NCBI GenBank assembly: GCA_900554835.1
Contig: USJD01000159.1
Location: forward strand, 1-8,444
Direction: 5' to 3'
From: an uncultured Prevotella sp.
GTDB taxonomy: Bacteria > Bacteroidota > Bacteroidia > Bacteroidales > Bacteroidaceae
Length of the DNA stretch: 8,444 nucleotides
Both the position numbers and the translations under genes were made by a program. Positions 1 through 6,627 of the stretch are shown here, piece by piece; position 1 is the first letter of the stretch, and each line of letters begins with the position of its first letter. Below the pieces are notes generated by a model. That model was given only the letters and a program-made list of their open reading frames with translations. It did no database searches and was not told where the DNA came from.

Positions 1-2846
1 TCCTCCTGTACGAAGTTGTCACCCAGATTCATGTAGTTGTCCTCACCTACAGTCAGTGCCACGTAGATAGGGCGTACCCAGTTGCATTGAGCTATCATTT
101 CCAGCATCATCAGGTCGCCCTTGTAGAGTGCGCTCTTTCCTGCGAGAGAGATAACCATCTTGTCTGGTATTGTATCAGAAGCCATCATCATGCCACTCTT
201 CTTTACAGCCTCCTTGTCGATAGTCACGTAGAGGGTATCTGTTGGAATAATGTGCAGGTCTGGATTCTTGCTTCTTACCCAATATTTCAGCACATTCTTC
301 AGTTCGAACGGTTCATCGCCAAACTGTTTCTTGGCTGCTTCTGGATTCTGCTTATAGAATTCGAGAATCTGCTGCTTTGCTCCTGGTTCTACGGTTACGT
401 ACTCATTGGTTCCTGAACAGAAATCAAGTCTTGGCCATGTGATTGGCACTGATGGAGAGTTGTAGGCTGGGCGCTTCATCTGGTCGATGTACCAGTCGGT
501 CTGCAAGTAGCTCAGGTTGCAAACGCGAGCATCTGTACCTACGCCTTCTACTTCCTGATTGTACCAGAGTGGGAAGGTATCGTTATCTCCGTTAGTGAAG
601 ATGATAGGATTTCCCTTCTCCTGGAGTGACATCAGATAGTTCTGTCCGAAATCGCGGCAGGTATAGCGGTTGCTGCGGTCGTGGTCATCCCATGTCTGGG
701 AAGCCATTTGTATTGGCACGAGTAGTGTGATGACGGCTACGATGGCAGAGATGGCGGTACCGCTCAACTTTGCTTTCTCTTTCAAGAGGTTGATAATGGC
801 AAGTACACCCAGACCACACCAGATGGCGTATGCGTAGAATGATCCTGCGTATGCGTAGTCGCGCTCACGTGGCTGCATTGGGGTCTGGTTCAGGTAGATG
901 ACGATGGCAAGACCAGTCATGAAGAACAGGAAGAACACTACCCAGAACTGCTGGATACCGACAGGAAGGATTTCCTCTACTTCCTTACCGTTCTTGATTA
1001 CCTTGCGCTTGCGTGTGTACCATGCTTGCCAGAAGAGGCCGATGAGACCGAGTATCAGAGGCATGCAGTAGAATACGTTGTGCCCCTTGTTGTTCTTCAG
1101 GTCATCTGGAAGTTTACTCTGATCACCGTAGAGCGAGTCGTCGATGAATGAGAAACCGGTTATCCAGTTTCCGTGCTCAGGTTCTCCGTTGCCCTGAATG
1201 TCGTTCTGGCGACCAGCGAAGTTCCACATGAAGTAACGCCAGTACATAAAGTTGCACTGGTAGGAGAGGAAGAAGCGGATGTTGTCCACCTGTGAAGGTA
1301 CCTTCACCATGATGTTTTCACCGCATCTGTCGTAAGGCACTTCTGTGCCATCTACGCCACCCATCCAGTCCTCGTAAGCCTGTGCATGTGCTGCGTCATA
1401 CATACGAGGGAAGAACATATTCTGAGCGTACTGGTATTTATTCTTATGGCTTACGATGAAGTATGAGTCCTTCTCGTCTGCAGTTGCTTTTTCCTTGCGC
1501 TGATATACTGGTGCGCCTTCCTTCATCTCAGGTTTGCACATGTTGCCGTCCACCGTGAGGGCCACCTGCGATGTGTATGCCTGGCCGTAGAACAGCGGAC
1601 GGTCGCCATACTGGTCGCGGCTCAGATAGCTACCTAAGGTAAAGATATCCTCAGGAGAGTTCTGATCCATAGGAGGGTTGGCAGAAGAACGGATTACGAT
1701 GAGTGCATAGCTGGAATAGCCGATCATCAGCATCAGCATGCAGAGCAGAGCGGTGTTCTTAATGCGTGCAGAAACGAGAGGCAATAGTTGCATCTTTTTC
1801 TTAGTGATGCCCGTTGTCTCGTCCACGCCTGTTGCTACTTCTTGCTTGCGCTTGTATCCCAGTACAAACCAGAGGATAGCCATTACTATCACACCGCAGA
1901 TTACGGCGCTCCAGCCGTATCCGTAGAATGGGATTCCGAGCATGCCGAAGCCCAGAATGAAGGCGATGTTCTGTCGCTTTACGTTCTTGTCTGTTGCATT
2001 GTATGTTTCGTAGATGCCCCAGATAACGGCAGCCACGAGGCAGATGATATAAACGATTTCTCCTGTATTGAATGGGCAACCGAGTACGTTGACGAAGAAC
2101 AACTCAAACCAGCCGCCTACAGTGATGATACCAGGTACTACGCCATAGAGTACTGCTACAACTACAGCAAAAGAGAGAATCAGTGCGAGCAGCGAACCTT
2201 TGAGGTTGGCATGTGGCACCTTTTTATAATAATATACGAGTACGATGGCTGGGATACAGAGCAAGTTGAGCAGGTGCACACCGATACTCAGACCTGTCAT
2301 ATAGGCGATGAGTACAAGCCAGCGATCGCTGTGAGGTTCGTCGGCATGGTCTTCCCACTTCAGTATCAGCCAGAATACTACAGCTGTGAATGCAGATGAG
2401 AACGCATAGACCTCACCCTCTACTGCAGAAAACCAGAAGGTATCGCTGAAGGTGTAGATGAGTGCGCCCACCATACCTGAAGCTTCGATGGCAATCAGTT
2501 TGCTGGTGGTCATCTCTTTCCAGTCGCTGATGATGAGTTTACGTGCCAGATGTGTGATAGTCCAGAAGAGGAACAGGATACAAACGGCACTCAGGAGTGC
2601 GCTCATCGTGTTCACCATCTTGGCTACCTGTGTGGCATCGCTGGCGAAATGTGTGAAGAAATTGCCTAAAAGCATGAAGAAAGGTGCCCCAGGAGGGTGA
2701 CCGATTTCTTGCTTGTAAGCAGTAGTGATAAACTCAGGACAGTCCCAAAAACTGGCTGTCGGTTCAATTGTGGAACAATATACGAAGGCTGCAATGACAA
2801 ATGCGACCCATCCAAAGATATTGTCCACTAATCTGTACTGTTTCAT
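1..2846 (-). CDS. DUF2723 family polytopic membrane protein (TMEM260-like), 3' end missing
   Basis: An unbroken minus-strand frame of 948 codons starts with ATG at 2846 and runs off the left edge, so the C-terminus is missing. I checked the whole frame for stops and found none. The N-terminus has a membrane segment (about residues 11-27), then the family signature TASFWDCPEF (30-39, acidic pair D35 and E38), then GHPPGAPFF (49-57). Several more hydrophobic segments follow to about residue 380. Other family-typical blocks are NPPMDQ with SRDQYGDRP (about 385-415) and TNGDNDTFPLWY from residue 751 in the soluble part. Established: DUF2723 proteins are GT-C-like membrane proteins related to eukaryotic TMEM260, a protein O-mannosyltransferase. 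Inference: this is a cell-envelope glycosyltransferase using a lipid-linked sugar, with D35/E38 catalytic; substrate unknown. Family members usually exceed 1000 residues, so roughly 100-200 are probably missing. A promoter-like element lies about 45 bp upstream of the start. Confidence 0.93.
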   Translation of the reverse strand, partial: MKQYRLVDNIFGWVAFVIAAFVYCSTIEPTASFWDCPEFITTAYKQEIGHPPGAPFFMLLGNFFTHFASDATQVAKMVNTMSALLSAVCILFLFWTITHLARKLIISDWKEMTTSKLIAIEASGMVGALIYTFSDTFWFSAVEGEVYAFSSAFTAVVFWLILKWEDHADEPHSDRWLVLIAYMTGLSIGVHLLNLLCIPAIVLVYYYKKVPHANLKGSLLALILSFAVVVAVLYGVVPGIITVGGWFELFFVNVLGCPFNTGEIVYIICLVAAVIWGIYETYNATDKNVKRQNIAFILGFGMLGIPFYGYGWSAVICGVIVMAILWFVLGYKRKQEVATGVDETTGITKKKMQLLPLVSARIKNTALLCMLMLMIGYSSYALIVIRSSANPPMDQNSPEDIFTLGSYLSRDQYGDRPLFYGQAYTSQVALTVDGNMCKPEMKEGAPVYQRKEKATADEKDSYFIVSHKNKYQYAQNMFFPRMYDAAHAQAYEDWMGGVDGTEVPYDRCGENIMVKVPSQVDNIRFFLSYQCNFMYWRYFMWNFAGRQNDIQGNGEPEHGNWITGFSFIDDSLYGDQSKLPDDLKNNKGHNVFYCMPLILGLIGLFWQAWYTRKRKVIKNGKEVEEILPVGIQQFWVVFFLFFMTGLAIVIYLNQTPMQPRERDYAYAGSFYAYAIWCGLGVLAIINLLKEKAKLSGTAISAIVAVITLLVPIQMASQTWDDHDRSNRYTCRDFGQNYLMSLQEKGNPIIFTNGDNDTFPLWYNQEVEGVGTDARVCNLSYLQTDWYIDQMKRPAYNSPSVPITWPRLDFCSGTNEYVTVEPGAKQQILEFYKQNPEAAKKQFGDEPFELKNVLKYWVRSKNPDLHIIPTDTLYVTIDKEAVKKSGMMMASDTIPDKMVISLAGKSALYKGDLMMLEMIAQCNWVRPIYVALTVGEDNYMNLGDNFVQE

Positions 2847-3171
2847 TATGGTTTATAAACTTTAATGTTTTATATTTCTATATAACTTTGCAAAGGTAAT
2901 AAAAAGAAAAGATATAATTGTTGGCGAGTTGCGTTTTTTAGATTATATTATACATTTTCTGTCCTTTACCAGCCTTTGCTCCTAAATTTTGCTAACTTTT
3001 ATTTCTATTATTAGCGGTTCTTCTTTCTATTTAAGCGTTTCTTCTATTTATTCGTAGAAAGATAGATCCTCGAGAATCAACTTTCGTTCTGTACTACTCC
3101 TGTTAAGATTTTCATTCTCTCAATACAACAATGCATGTAGCAAAGAGTAATGAGCATCATTGGTATTCTTT
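2847..3171. other. AT-rich gap without a gene, between znuC and the DUF2723 gene
   Basis: I found no credible coding sequence on either strand. The left 50 bp hold the promoter-like element and leader of the DUF2723 gene. The middle has a T-rich plus strand with a poor tandem repeat, GCGGTTCTTCTTTCTATTTA at 3014-3033 followed by a shorter degenerate copy at 3035-3052. Positions 3072-3095 contain ACTTTCGTTC flanked by TCGAG and TACT, which resembles the repeat unit found upstream of znuA (4847-4970). I see no convincing terminator hairpin after the znuC stop, and no trace of the permease gene expected beside znuA and znuC. Confidence 0.6.
2891..2898 (-). promoter_or_regulatory. Candidate Bacteroidota -7 promoter element for the DUF2723 gene
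   Basis: Read on the minus strand the octamer is TACCTTTG, an exact match to the Bacteroidota primary sigma -7 consensus TAnnTTTG. It lies 45 bp upstream of the ATG at 2846, which would leave a leader of about 40 nt, AT-rich and without a Shine-Dalgarno site, as is normal in this phylum. No good TTTG -33 box is visible 19-21 bp upstream, which lowers confidence. The octamer overlaps a similar match on the opposite strand (2883-2890). Confidence 0.5.
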
Positions 3172-3867
3172 CTAAACCTTCAGGAAGTGTTCCTCCAGTT
3201 TTTCTTTTGGCATATCTGTCGTGTCATGATAGTGCAGGTTGTGGTTTACGCAGGCCACGTGTTTTACATTATTGAGAACTTCAGCTATGTCGTGACTTAC
3301 GATGATGATGGCACATTTCTTGTTGATCTGTTCCAGCATTTCGTACATCTGCTTTTGAAATCTCCGGTCGATGTAGGTATTCGGCTCGTCGAGAATGACG
3401 ACATCTGGCTTGGAAACGATGGCACGTGCCAGAAGTACGCGCTGGAGTTGTCCGCCGCTCAATGCTCCTATGTGCCTGTCTTTTAAGTCGGATATCTGCA
3501 TTCTTTCCAAGGTTTCTGCCACTTGTTGGTGGTGTTGCTTGGTATATCTGGCAAAGAGGCTCTTGCTCTTGCTCAGTCCTGAGAGAACTACCTCATATAC
3601 AGAAATAGGGAATTGCTTGTCTAAGTCATTGTATTGTGGGAGATACCCCATCGAGATATCCTTCCCTTCGCCGCAGAAATGAATACTTCCCTCGGCAGGC
3701 TTCTTCAGTCCCAAAATGAGGCGCATAAGTGTGGTCTTGCCACCGCCATTGGGACCGATGATGCCAAGATAATCGTCCTGATAGACGGTCAAATTGATAT
3801 CCTTGAGCACCTGCTTTCCGTTGTATTCTGCAGATACATGTTCGATTTGAATGATTGGTTTTGACAT
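3172..3867 (-). CDS. znuC: Metal (zinc/manganese-type) ABC transporter ATP-binding protein
   Basis: A 231-aa ABC ATPase, about the usual length for a single nucleotide-binding domain of the ZnuC/MntB type. Visible motifs are Walker A GPNGGGKT (38-45), Q-loop YLPQ (75-78), ABC signature LSGGQ (136-140), Walker B VVILDEP (156-162, catalytic E161), a D-loop Asp at 167 and the switch His in SHD (191-193). FPISVYEVVLSGL (86-98) after the Q-loop is typical of the metal-uptake branch. It would power metal import on the cytoplasmic face of a permease. It starts 23 nt after the stop of the znuA-like gene, so the two are almost certainly one transcript. The partner permease is not downstream, where a 325-bp non-coding gap follows. 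Specificity (Zn, Mn or Fe) cannot be read from the ATPase. Confidence 0.92.
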   Translation of the reverse strand: MSKPIIQIEHVSAEYNGKQVLKDINLTVYQDDYLGIIGPNGGGKTTLMRLILGLKKPAEGSIHFCGEGKDISMGYLPQYNDLDKQFPISVYEVVLSGLSKSKSLFARYTKQHHQQVAETLERMQISDLKDRHIGALSGGQLQRVLLARAIVSKPDVVILDEPNTYIDRRFQKQMYEMLEQINKKCAIIIVSHDIAEVLNNVKHVACVNHNLHYHDTTDMPKEKLEEHFLKV

Positions 3868-3890
3868 ATTTTCCGTTTTAACAATAGCAC

Positions 3891-4796
3891 TTATTTCTTT
3901 CCCGATTGGGCTATTTCTTTTGTGATCAGGAGCATCTGTCCCTCCCAGTCGTAGCTTAGAGGATTGATTTCCACGGCTTTCGAATGGGTTGCATCAATAA
4001 ATACCTGGATATTTCGGTTTGAGAATTCTTTTTGTACGAAGATGAGGTTGATATCTTCGCTCTTGGCACGCTGTATGAGTTCTTTCAACTGCGTAATGCT
4101 TGGTTCCCTTCCTTCTTCTTCTATCGCATACTGCTTCAGTCCGTTTTCCTTGGCGAAGTAGGTTAGGGTAGGATGGTAGATAACGAAACTTTTCTGTTTC
4201 TCTCCCTTGATGGAGGACTGATACTTGTCTATCTCGTTCTGCAGTTTATCCAATTTGTTTTTTCTGAAATCCCTCAGCCTTTTCTTGTATTCCTCAGCCT
4301 TCTTTGGATATTTTTCCATCAGGACTTTGGCGATGTTGGAAGTGATGATATCAGCACTTTTGATGCTCATCCAGGTGTGTGGATCTATATTTCCGCTCTG
4401 AGTTTTGAGCATTCTGATACCTGCGGATGTGTCTATCACTTTCATGTCGGGTGCATTCTGTTGGAGTTTCTTCATCCAAGTTTTTTCAAATCCGATCTGT
4501 CCTACTTTAAAATAGAATCCGCTCTGTGAGAGGTCGACCATTTGTTGTGGGGTAGGCTCGTAAGTCTCAGGACTGCTTCCGGCAGGCACCATTACGTTGA
4601 CATTCACATCGTCGCCAGCTATTTGTTCCACGAAATATCTGAATGGTTCTATAGTTACAGTTACGGTAGGCTTGTTTGGATCTAAGCCATCCTTTCCATT
4701 GTTGTAGCTATTGCCATTCTTGCAGCTTGCCAGCATGCAGATGCATCCTGTTATCATGCAGCTGCTTAATATAATAAGGTGTAGGAATCTTTTCAT
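3891..4796 (-). CDS. znuA: Metal ABC transporter substrate-binding lipoprotein (ZnuA-like, cluster A-I)
   Basis: A 301-aa periplasmic metal-binding lipoprotein of the ZnuA/TroA family. The hydrophobic N-terminus has two possible lipoboxes, ITGC (Cys18) and LASC (Cys25); the second is followed by a polar linker and is the better candidate. Known ligand positions of the family can be placed: PAGSSPETYEPTP (71-83) has Glu77 where classical ZnuA proteins have the first metal-binding His; DPHTW gives His140; IYHPTLTYFA gives His208; and LSYDW gives Asp283. I see no His-rich zinc-chaperone loop between domains. The fold pattern has two lobes joined by a charged helix around residues 160-200. It should capture a divalent metal and deliver it to a permease energised by the adjacent ATPase. 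The A-rich leader has only a weak GAGAAG-like site, and no TAnnTTTG promoter was found between it and the YqaA-like gene. Zinc is the default assignment; Mn or Fe is possible given Glu77. Confidence 0.92.
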   Translation of the reverse strand: MKRFLHLIILSSCMITGCICMLASCKNGNSYNNGKDGLDPNKPTVTVTIEPFRYFVEQIAGDDVNVNVMVPAGSSPETYEPTPQQMVDLSQSGFYFKVGQIGFEKTWMKKLQQNAPDMKVIDTSAGIRMLKTQSGNIDPHTWMSIKSADIITSNIAKVLMEKYPKKAEEYKKRLRDFRKNKLDKLQNEIDKYQSSIKGEKQKSFVIYHPTLTYFAKENGLKQYAIEEEGREPSITQLKELIQRAKSEDINLIFVQKEFSNRNIQVFIDATHSKAVEINPLSYDWEGQMLLITKEIAQSGKK

Positions 4797-4846
4797 TTTA
4801 TCTTCTCTTATTATTTAATTTTAATGTTGTAAAGTTTTTTAAATAA

Positions 4847-4970
4847 GACTTTCTGTCATTTCTTTGGTTGGACTTTCGTTCCTTATACTCGATTAGACTT
4901 TCTGTCTTTTCTTTCGATTGGACTTTCGTTCCTTTATACTCGATTAGACTTTCTGTTCTTCTTTTATAAT
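4847..4970. repeat. Nested tandem repeat of about 25 bp (50-bp super-unit), GACTTTC family
   Basis: On the plus strand five consecutive units begin with GACTTTC at 4847, 4871, 4896, 4921 and 4947. They alternate between two types: A (GACTTTCTGT..., 4847-4870, 4896-4920 and the incomplete 4947-4970) and B (GACTTTCGTTCC followed by TATACTCGATTA, 4871-4895 and 4921-4946). The A+B super-unit is 49-51 bp and occurs about 2.4 times. The array fills much of the 233-bp gap upstream of znuA. It is too irregular and short for a CRISPR array. Role unknown: slippage-generated spacer, or a set of regulator sites in the znuA leader. Confidence 0.85.
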
Positions 4971-5007
4971 TCGCTTTTTGCTTTATTTCTCTTATTGAAT
5001 CATTTGT

Positions 5008-5021
5008 CTTCTGTTCAGAAG
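5008..5021. repeat. Short perfect inverted repeat just after the YqaA-like gene
   Basis: CTTCTGTTCAGAAG is self-complementary apart from its central two bases, giving a 5-6 bp stem. It begins 9 nt beyond the stop codon of the YqaA-like gene. On the minus strand, the direction of that gene, no T-run follows it; on the plus strand it is followed by CGTTTTATT. It is weak as a terminator for the gene it follows and may be a minor RNA hairpin or chance. Confidence 0.4.
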
Positions 5022-5029
5022 CGTTTTAT

Positions 5030-5482
5030 TCAGAAGATAAAGCTCAGCCCATATACAAGCAGCACATATCTCAGTACTTTTCCGATAGTTATGCTGAAGA
5101 TAGAGATGGGGAGGTTGGCTCTTGTGAGTCCGAGCACGATTGTGATGGCGCTTCCCAGCAGAGGCAGAAAGGCGAAGAATCCCATCCATGCTCCGCGACC
5201 TGCCATGAATCGCTCAGCTTTGTCGAGACTTTCTTTCTTCACGTGGAGATATTTCTCTATCCATTCCATCTTTCCCATCCTTCCGAATCCATAGTTGAAC
5301 ATAGAGCCGAGTACGTTTCCGATGCTTCCGTAGATGATGAGAGGCACGGGTTCTAGACCAGCTGCCTGTAGGCCTGCCATTACTGCCTCGCTGCTGAATG
5401 GAAAGAAACTGCCTGCCAGAAATGCTGCCAAGAGCATTCCCCAATATCCCCATTCTACTAATAATCCTATAATCAAATGCAC
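5030..5482 (-). CDS. YqaA-family small membrane protein with VTT (DedA/SNARE-associated) domain
   Basis: A 150-aa membrane protein, close to the usual 140-150 aa of the YqaA branch of the DedA/VTT superfamily. The N-terminal hydrophobic hairpin contains AAFLAGSFFPFSSEAVM (19-35), matching the family's re-entrant loop with its acidic SSE motif (Glu32 here). A glycine-rich stretch with GSIGNVLGSMFNYGFGR follows, then an amphipathic segment, and two C-terminal membrane segments with PLLGSAITIVLGL and GKVLRYV, which resembles the conserved end of E. coli YqaA. DedA relatives support lipid flipping and envelope homeostasis; the substrate of YqaA itself is not established. The start is GTG at 5482: no ATG, GTG or TTG lies between it and an in-frame stop upstream, inside the neighbouring repeat array, and starting at GTG keeps the full first membrane segment. 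A mini-ORF ends one base before this GTG. No promoter motif was recognised. Confidence 0.88.
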   Translation of the reverse strand: MHLIIGLLVEWGYWGMLLAAFLAGSFFPFSSEAVMAGLQAAGLEPVPLIIYGSIGNVLGSMFNYGFGRMGKMEWIEKYLHVKKESLDKAERFMAGRGAWMGFFAFLPLLGSAITIVLGLTRANLPISIFSITIGKVLRYVLLVYGLSFIF

Positions 5483-5495
5483 TTTATTTACTTTT

Positions 5496-5649
5496 AAAAA
5501 CTGACATTACTGAAATTGACATCGCTCTTTTATCAATCATGCTCATCAAAAACTGACATTACTGAAATTGACATCGCTCTTTTATCAATTATGCTCATCA
5601 AAAACTGACATTACTGAAATTGACATCGCTCTTTTATCTTTTGCTCATC
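5496..5649. repeat. Tandem repeat, three copies of a 52-bp unit
   Basis: Copies lie at 5496-5547, 5548-5599 and 5600-5649. On the plus strand each begins AAAAACTGACATTACTGAAA and shares an identical first 39 bases; copies 1 and 2 differ by one base in the remaining 13, and copy 3 has a 2-base shorter, slightly different tail. Within each unit TGACAT occurs twice, 15 bp apart. The array fills almost the whole gap between the 316-aa membrane protein and the YqaA-like gene. Near identity implies recent duplication or active homogenisation. Uniform copies with no variable spacers rule out CRISPR. Read on the minus strand each copy holds an ATG-started mini-ORF. Confidence 0.95.
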
Positions 5650-5659
5650 CTTTTCTGCT

Positions 5660-6610
5660 TTATTGCAGCAATGCTACAGGCGGCACGAAGATGTTGAACA
5701 GTGTGATAAACGCCGTGATCAAGATAATGGCGATGAAAGCAATATTGGTAATCTTTCCTTTGGTAAAGGTGATAAAATGGGCGATGAGAGGAGCCGTGTT
5801 GGCTATCATGATGCCGCAAAGTTCGTTCTCGTGCTGGGGCTGAAGTATCATGAATACCCAAGTTACAATGCTCAGCGTGATGAATGAATCATAGATCATG
5901 CGTGTGCGTATCTTGTCGGCATAGCTTGAATGGATGAAATGAATGGTTCCGAGAAGACCCAGAATGACGATAAAACCGTAATTGATGATCTGATGAAGGG
6001 TGATCTGAGAGTAATCGAACAGTTCCTGATAATCGATGATAGCCGTAAAGTGGTCGGAAAGTGCCTGAAGATTGTCTGTATAGGCGAAATAGCCGGATAC
6101 AAACCAGTAGGGAGCTATAACTCCTATCAGCGAAGCTAAGAATGTGCGGGCACTGAAACTGTTGGAGAAGAATATCATGCAGAGCCAGAGTATCGGCAGA
6201 TAGTAGATGACCTGTATGAACACCAGCGAAGCCAGACCAATACAGAAATAGGCATAGAAAGCCCATCCCGCTGCCTTCCGGTCCTGATAACTGTTCCAGA
6301 TGATCAGCGTGAAGGCGATGAAGCACATGGTCACGATGCTGGCTTTCATCGATGGATTGGGCAGGCTGGCCATGGTGATGAGCATAAGAAAACTGCAAGA
6401 TACCATGCGGCTATAGGTGCGCATGAGTGAATTGCGATTATTCAACTCTACCATGAGCAGGGTAGAGATGATGGTAAAGGCGAACTGCGCCCAGATGTTA
6501 TCCATTATAAAGCCTACTGCAACCCAAACCAGAGCGGCAAGGGTTGCAGTGACAGGTAATGAGAAGCGGCTTGCCGCTATCTTGTTTTGTAATCTTTTCT
6601 TTCTTAACAT
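5660..6610 (-). CDS. Polytopic membrane protein of unknown function
   Basis: A 316-aa, strongly hydrophobic protein that I do not recognise with certainty. After a basic N-terminus (MLRKKRLQNK) I count roughly ten membrane segments, at about residues 18-36, 40-56, 70-83, 89-106, 117-150 (probably two), 157-177, 210-228, 240-257, 265-282 and 287-308. The longest polar loop is about 178-208 (YTDNLQALSDHF...DYQELFDYSQIT). No ATPase, transporter or enzyme motif is visible, and there is no cleavable signal peptide. Size, hydrophobicity and position next to purD recall Bacteroidota-specific membrane families such as DUF6427, but that is a weak memory-based suggestion. The ATG at 6610 lies just after an A-rich leader with no clear ribosome binding site. 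It is separated from purD by 155 bp of repeats and is followed after 10 bp by the 52-bp tandem array. Confidence 0.85.
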   Translation of the reverse strand: MLRKKRLQNKIAASRFSLPVTATLAALVWVAVGFIMDNIWAQFAFTIISTLLMVELNNRNSLMRTYSRMVSCSFLMLITMASLPNPSMKASIVTMCFIAFTLIIWNSYQDRKAAGWAFYAYFCIGLASLVFIQVIYYLPILWLCMIFFSNSFSARTFLASLIGVIAPYWFVSGYFAYTDNLQALSDHFTAIIDYQELFDYSQITLHQIINYGFIVILGLLGTIHFIHSSYADKIRTRMIYDSFITLSIVTWVFMILQPQHENELCGIMIANTAPLIAHFITFTKGKITNIAFIAIILITAFITLFNIFVPPVALLQ

Positions 6611-6627
6611 CTATCTTTTGAATTTTA

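Noticed and set aside
1788..2399. A 203-codon open frame on the plus strand opposite the DUF2723 gene
   Set aside because: It is antisense to a fully open, family-typical coding frame, has low-complexity acidic and aromatic composition expected of a shadow frame, and no recognisable domain.
3121..3171. Terminator after znuC
   Set aside because: I looked for a stem in the 50 bp after the stop; only short imperfect pairings around TGCATG were seen and no U-run follows on the minus strand.
2900..3171. Remnant of a ZnuB permease gene
   Set aside because: The gap is short and very AT-rich, with no frame on the minus strand showing hydrophobic segments or permease motifs.
5517..5596. Sigma70-like TTGACA with a TATGCT-type box inside the 52-bp repeats on the plus strand
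   Set aside because: Bacteroidota do not use the E. coli -35/-10 consensus, and no plus-strand gene follows; the match is likely chance in AT-rich DNA.
5496..5649. CRISPR array
   Set aside because: The copies are contiguous and almost identical throughout, with no variable spacers and no cas genes nearby.
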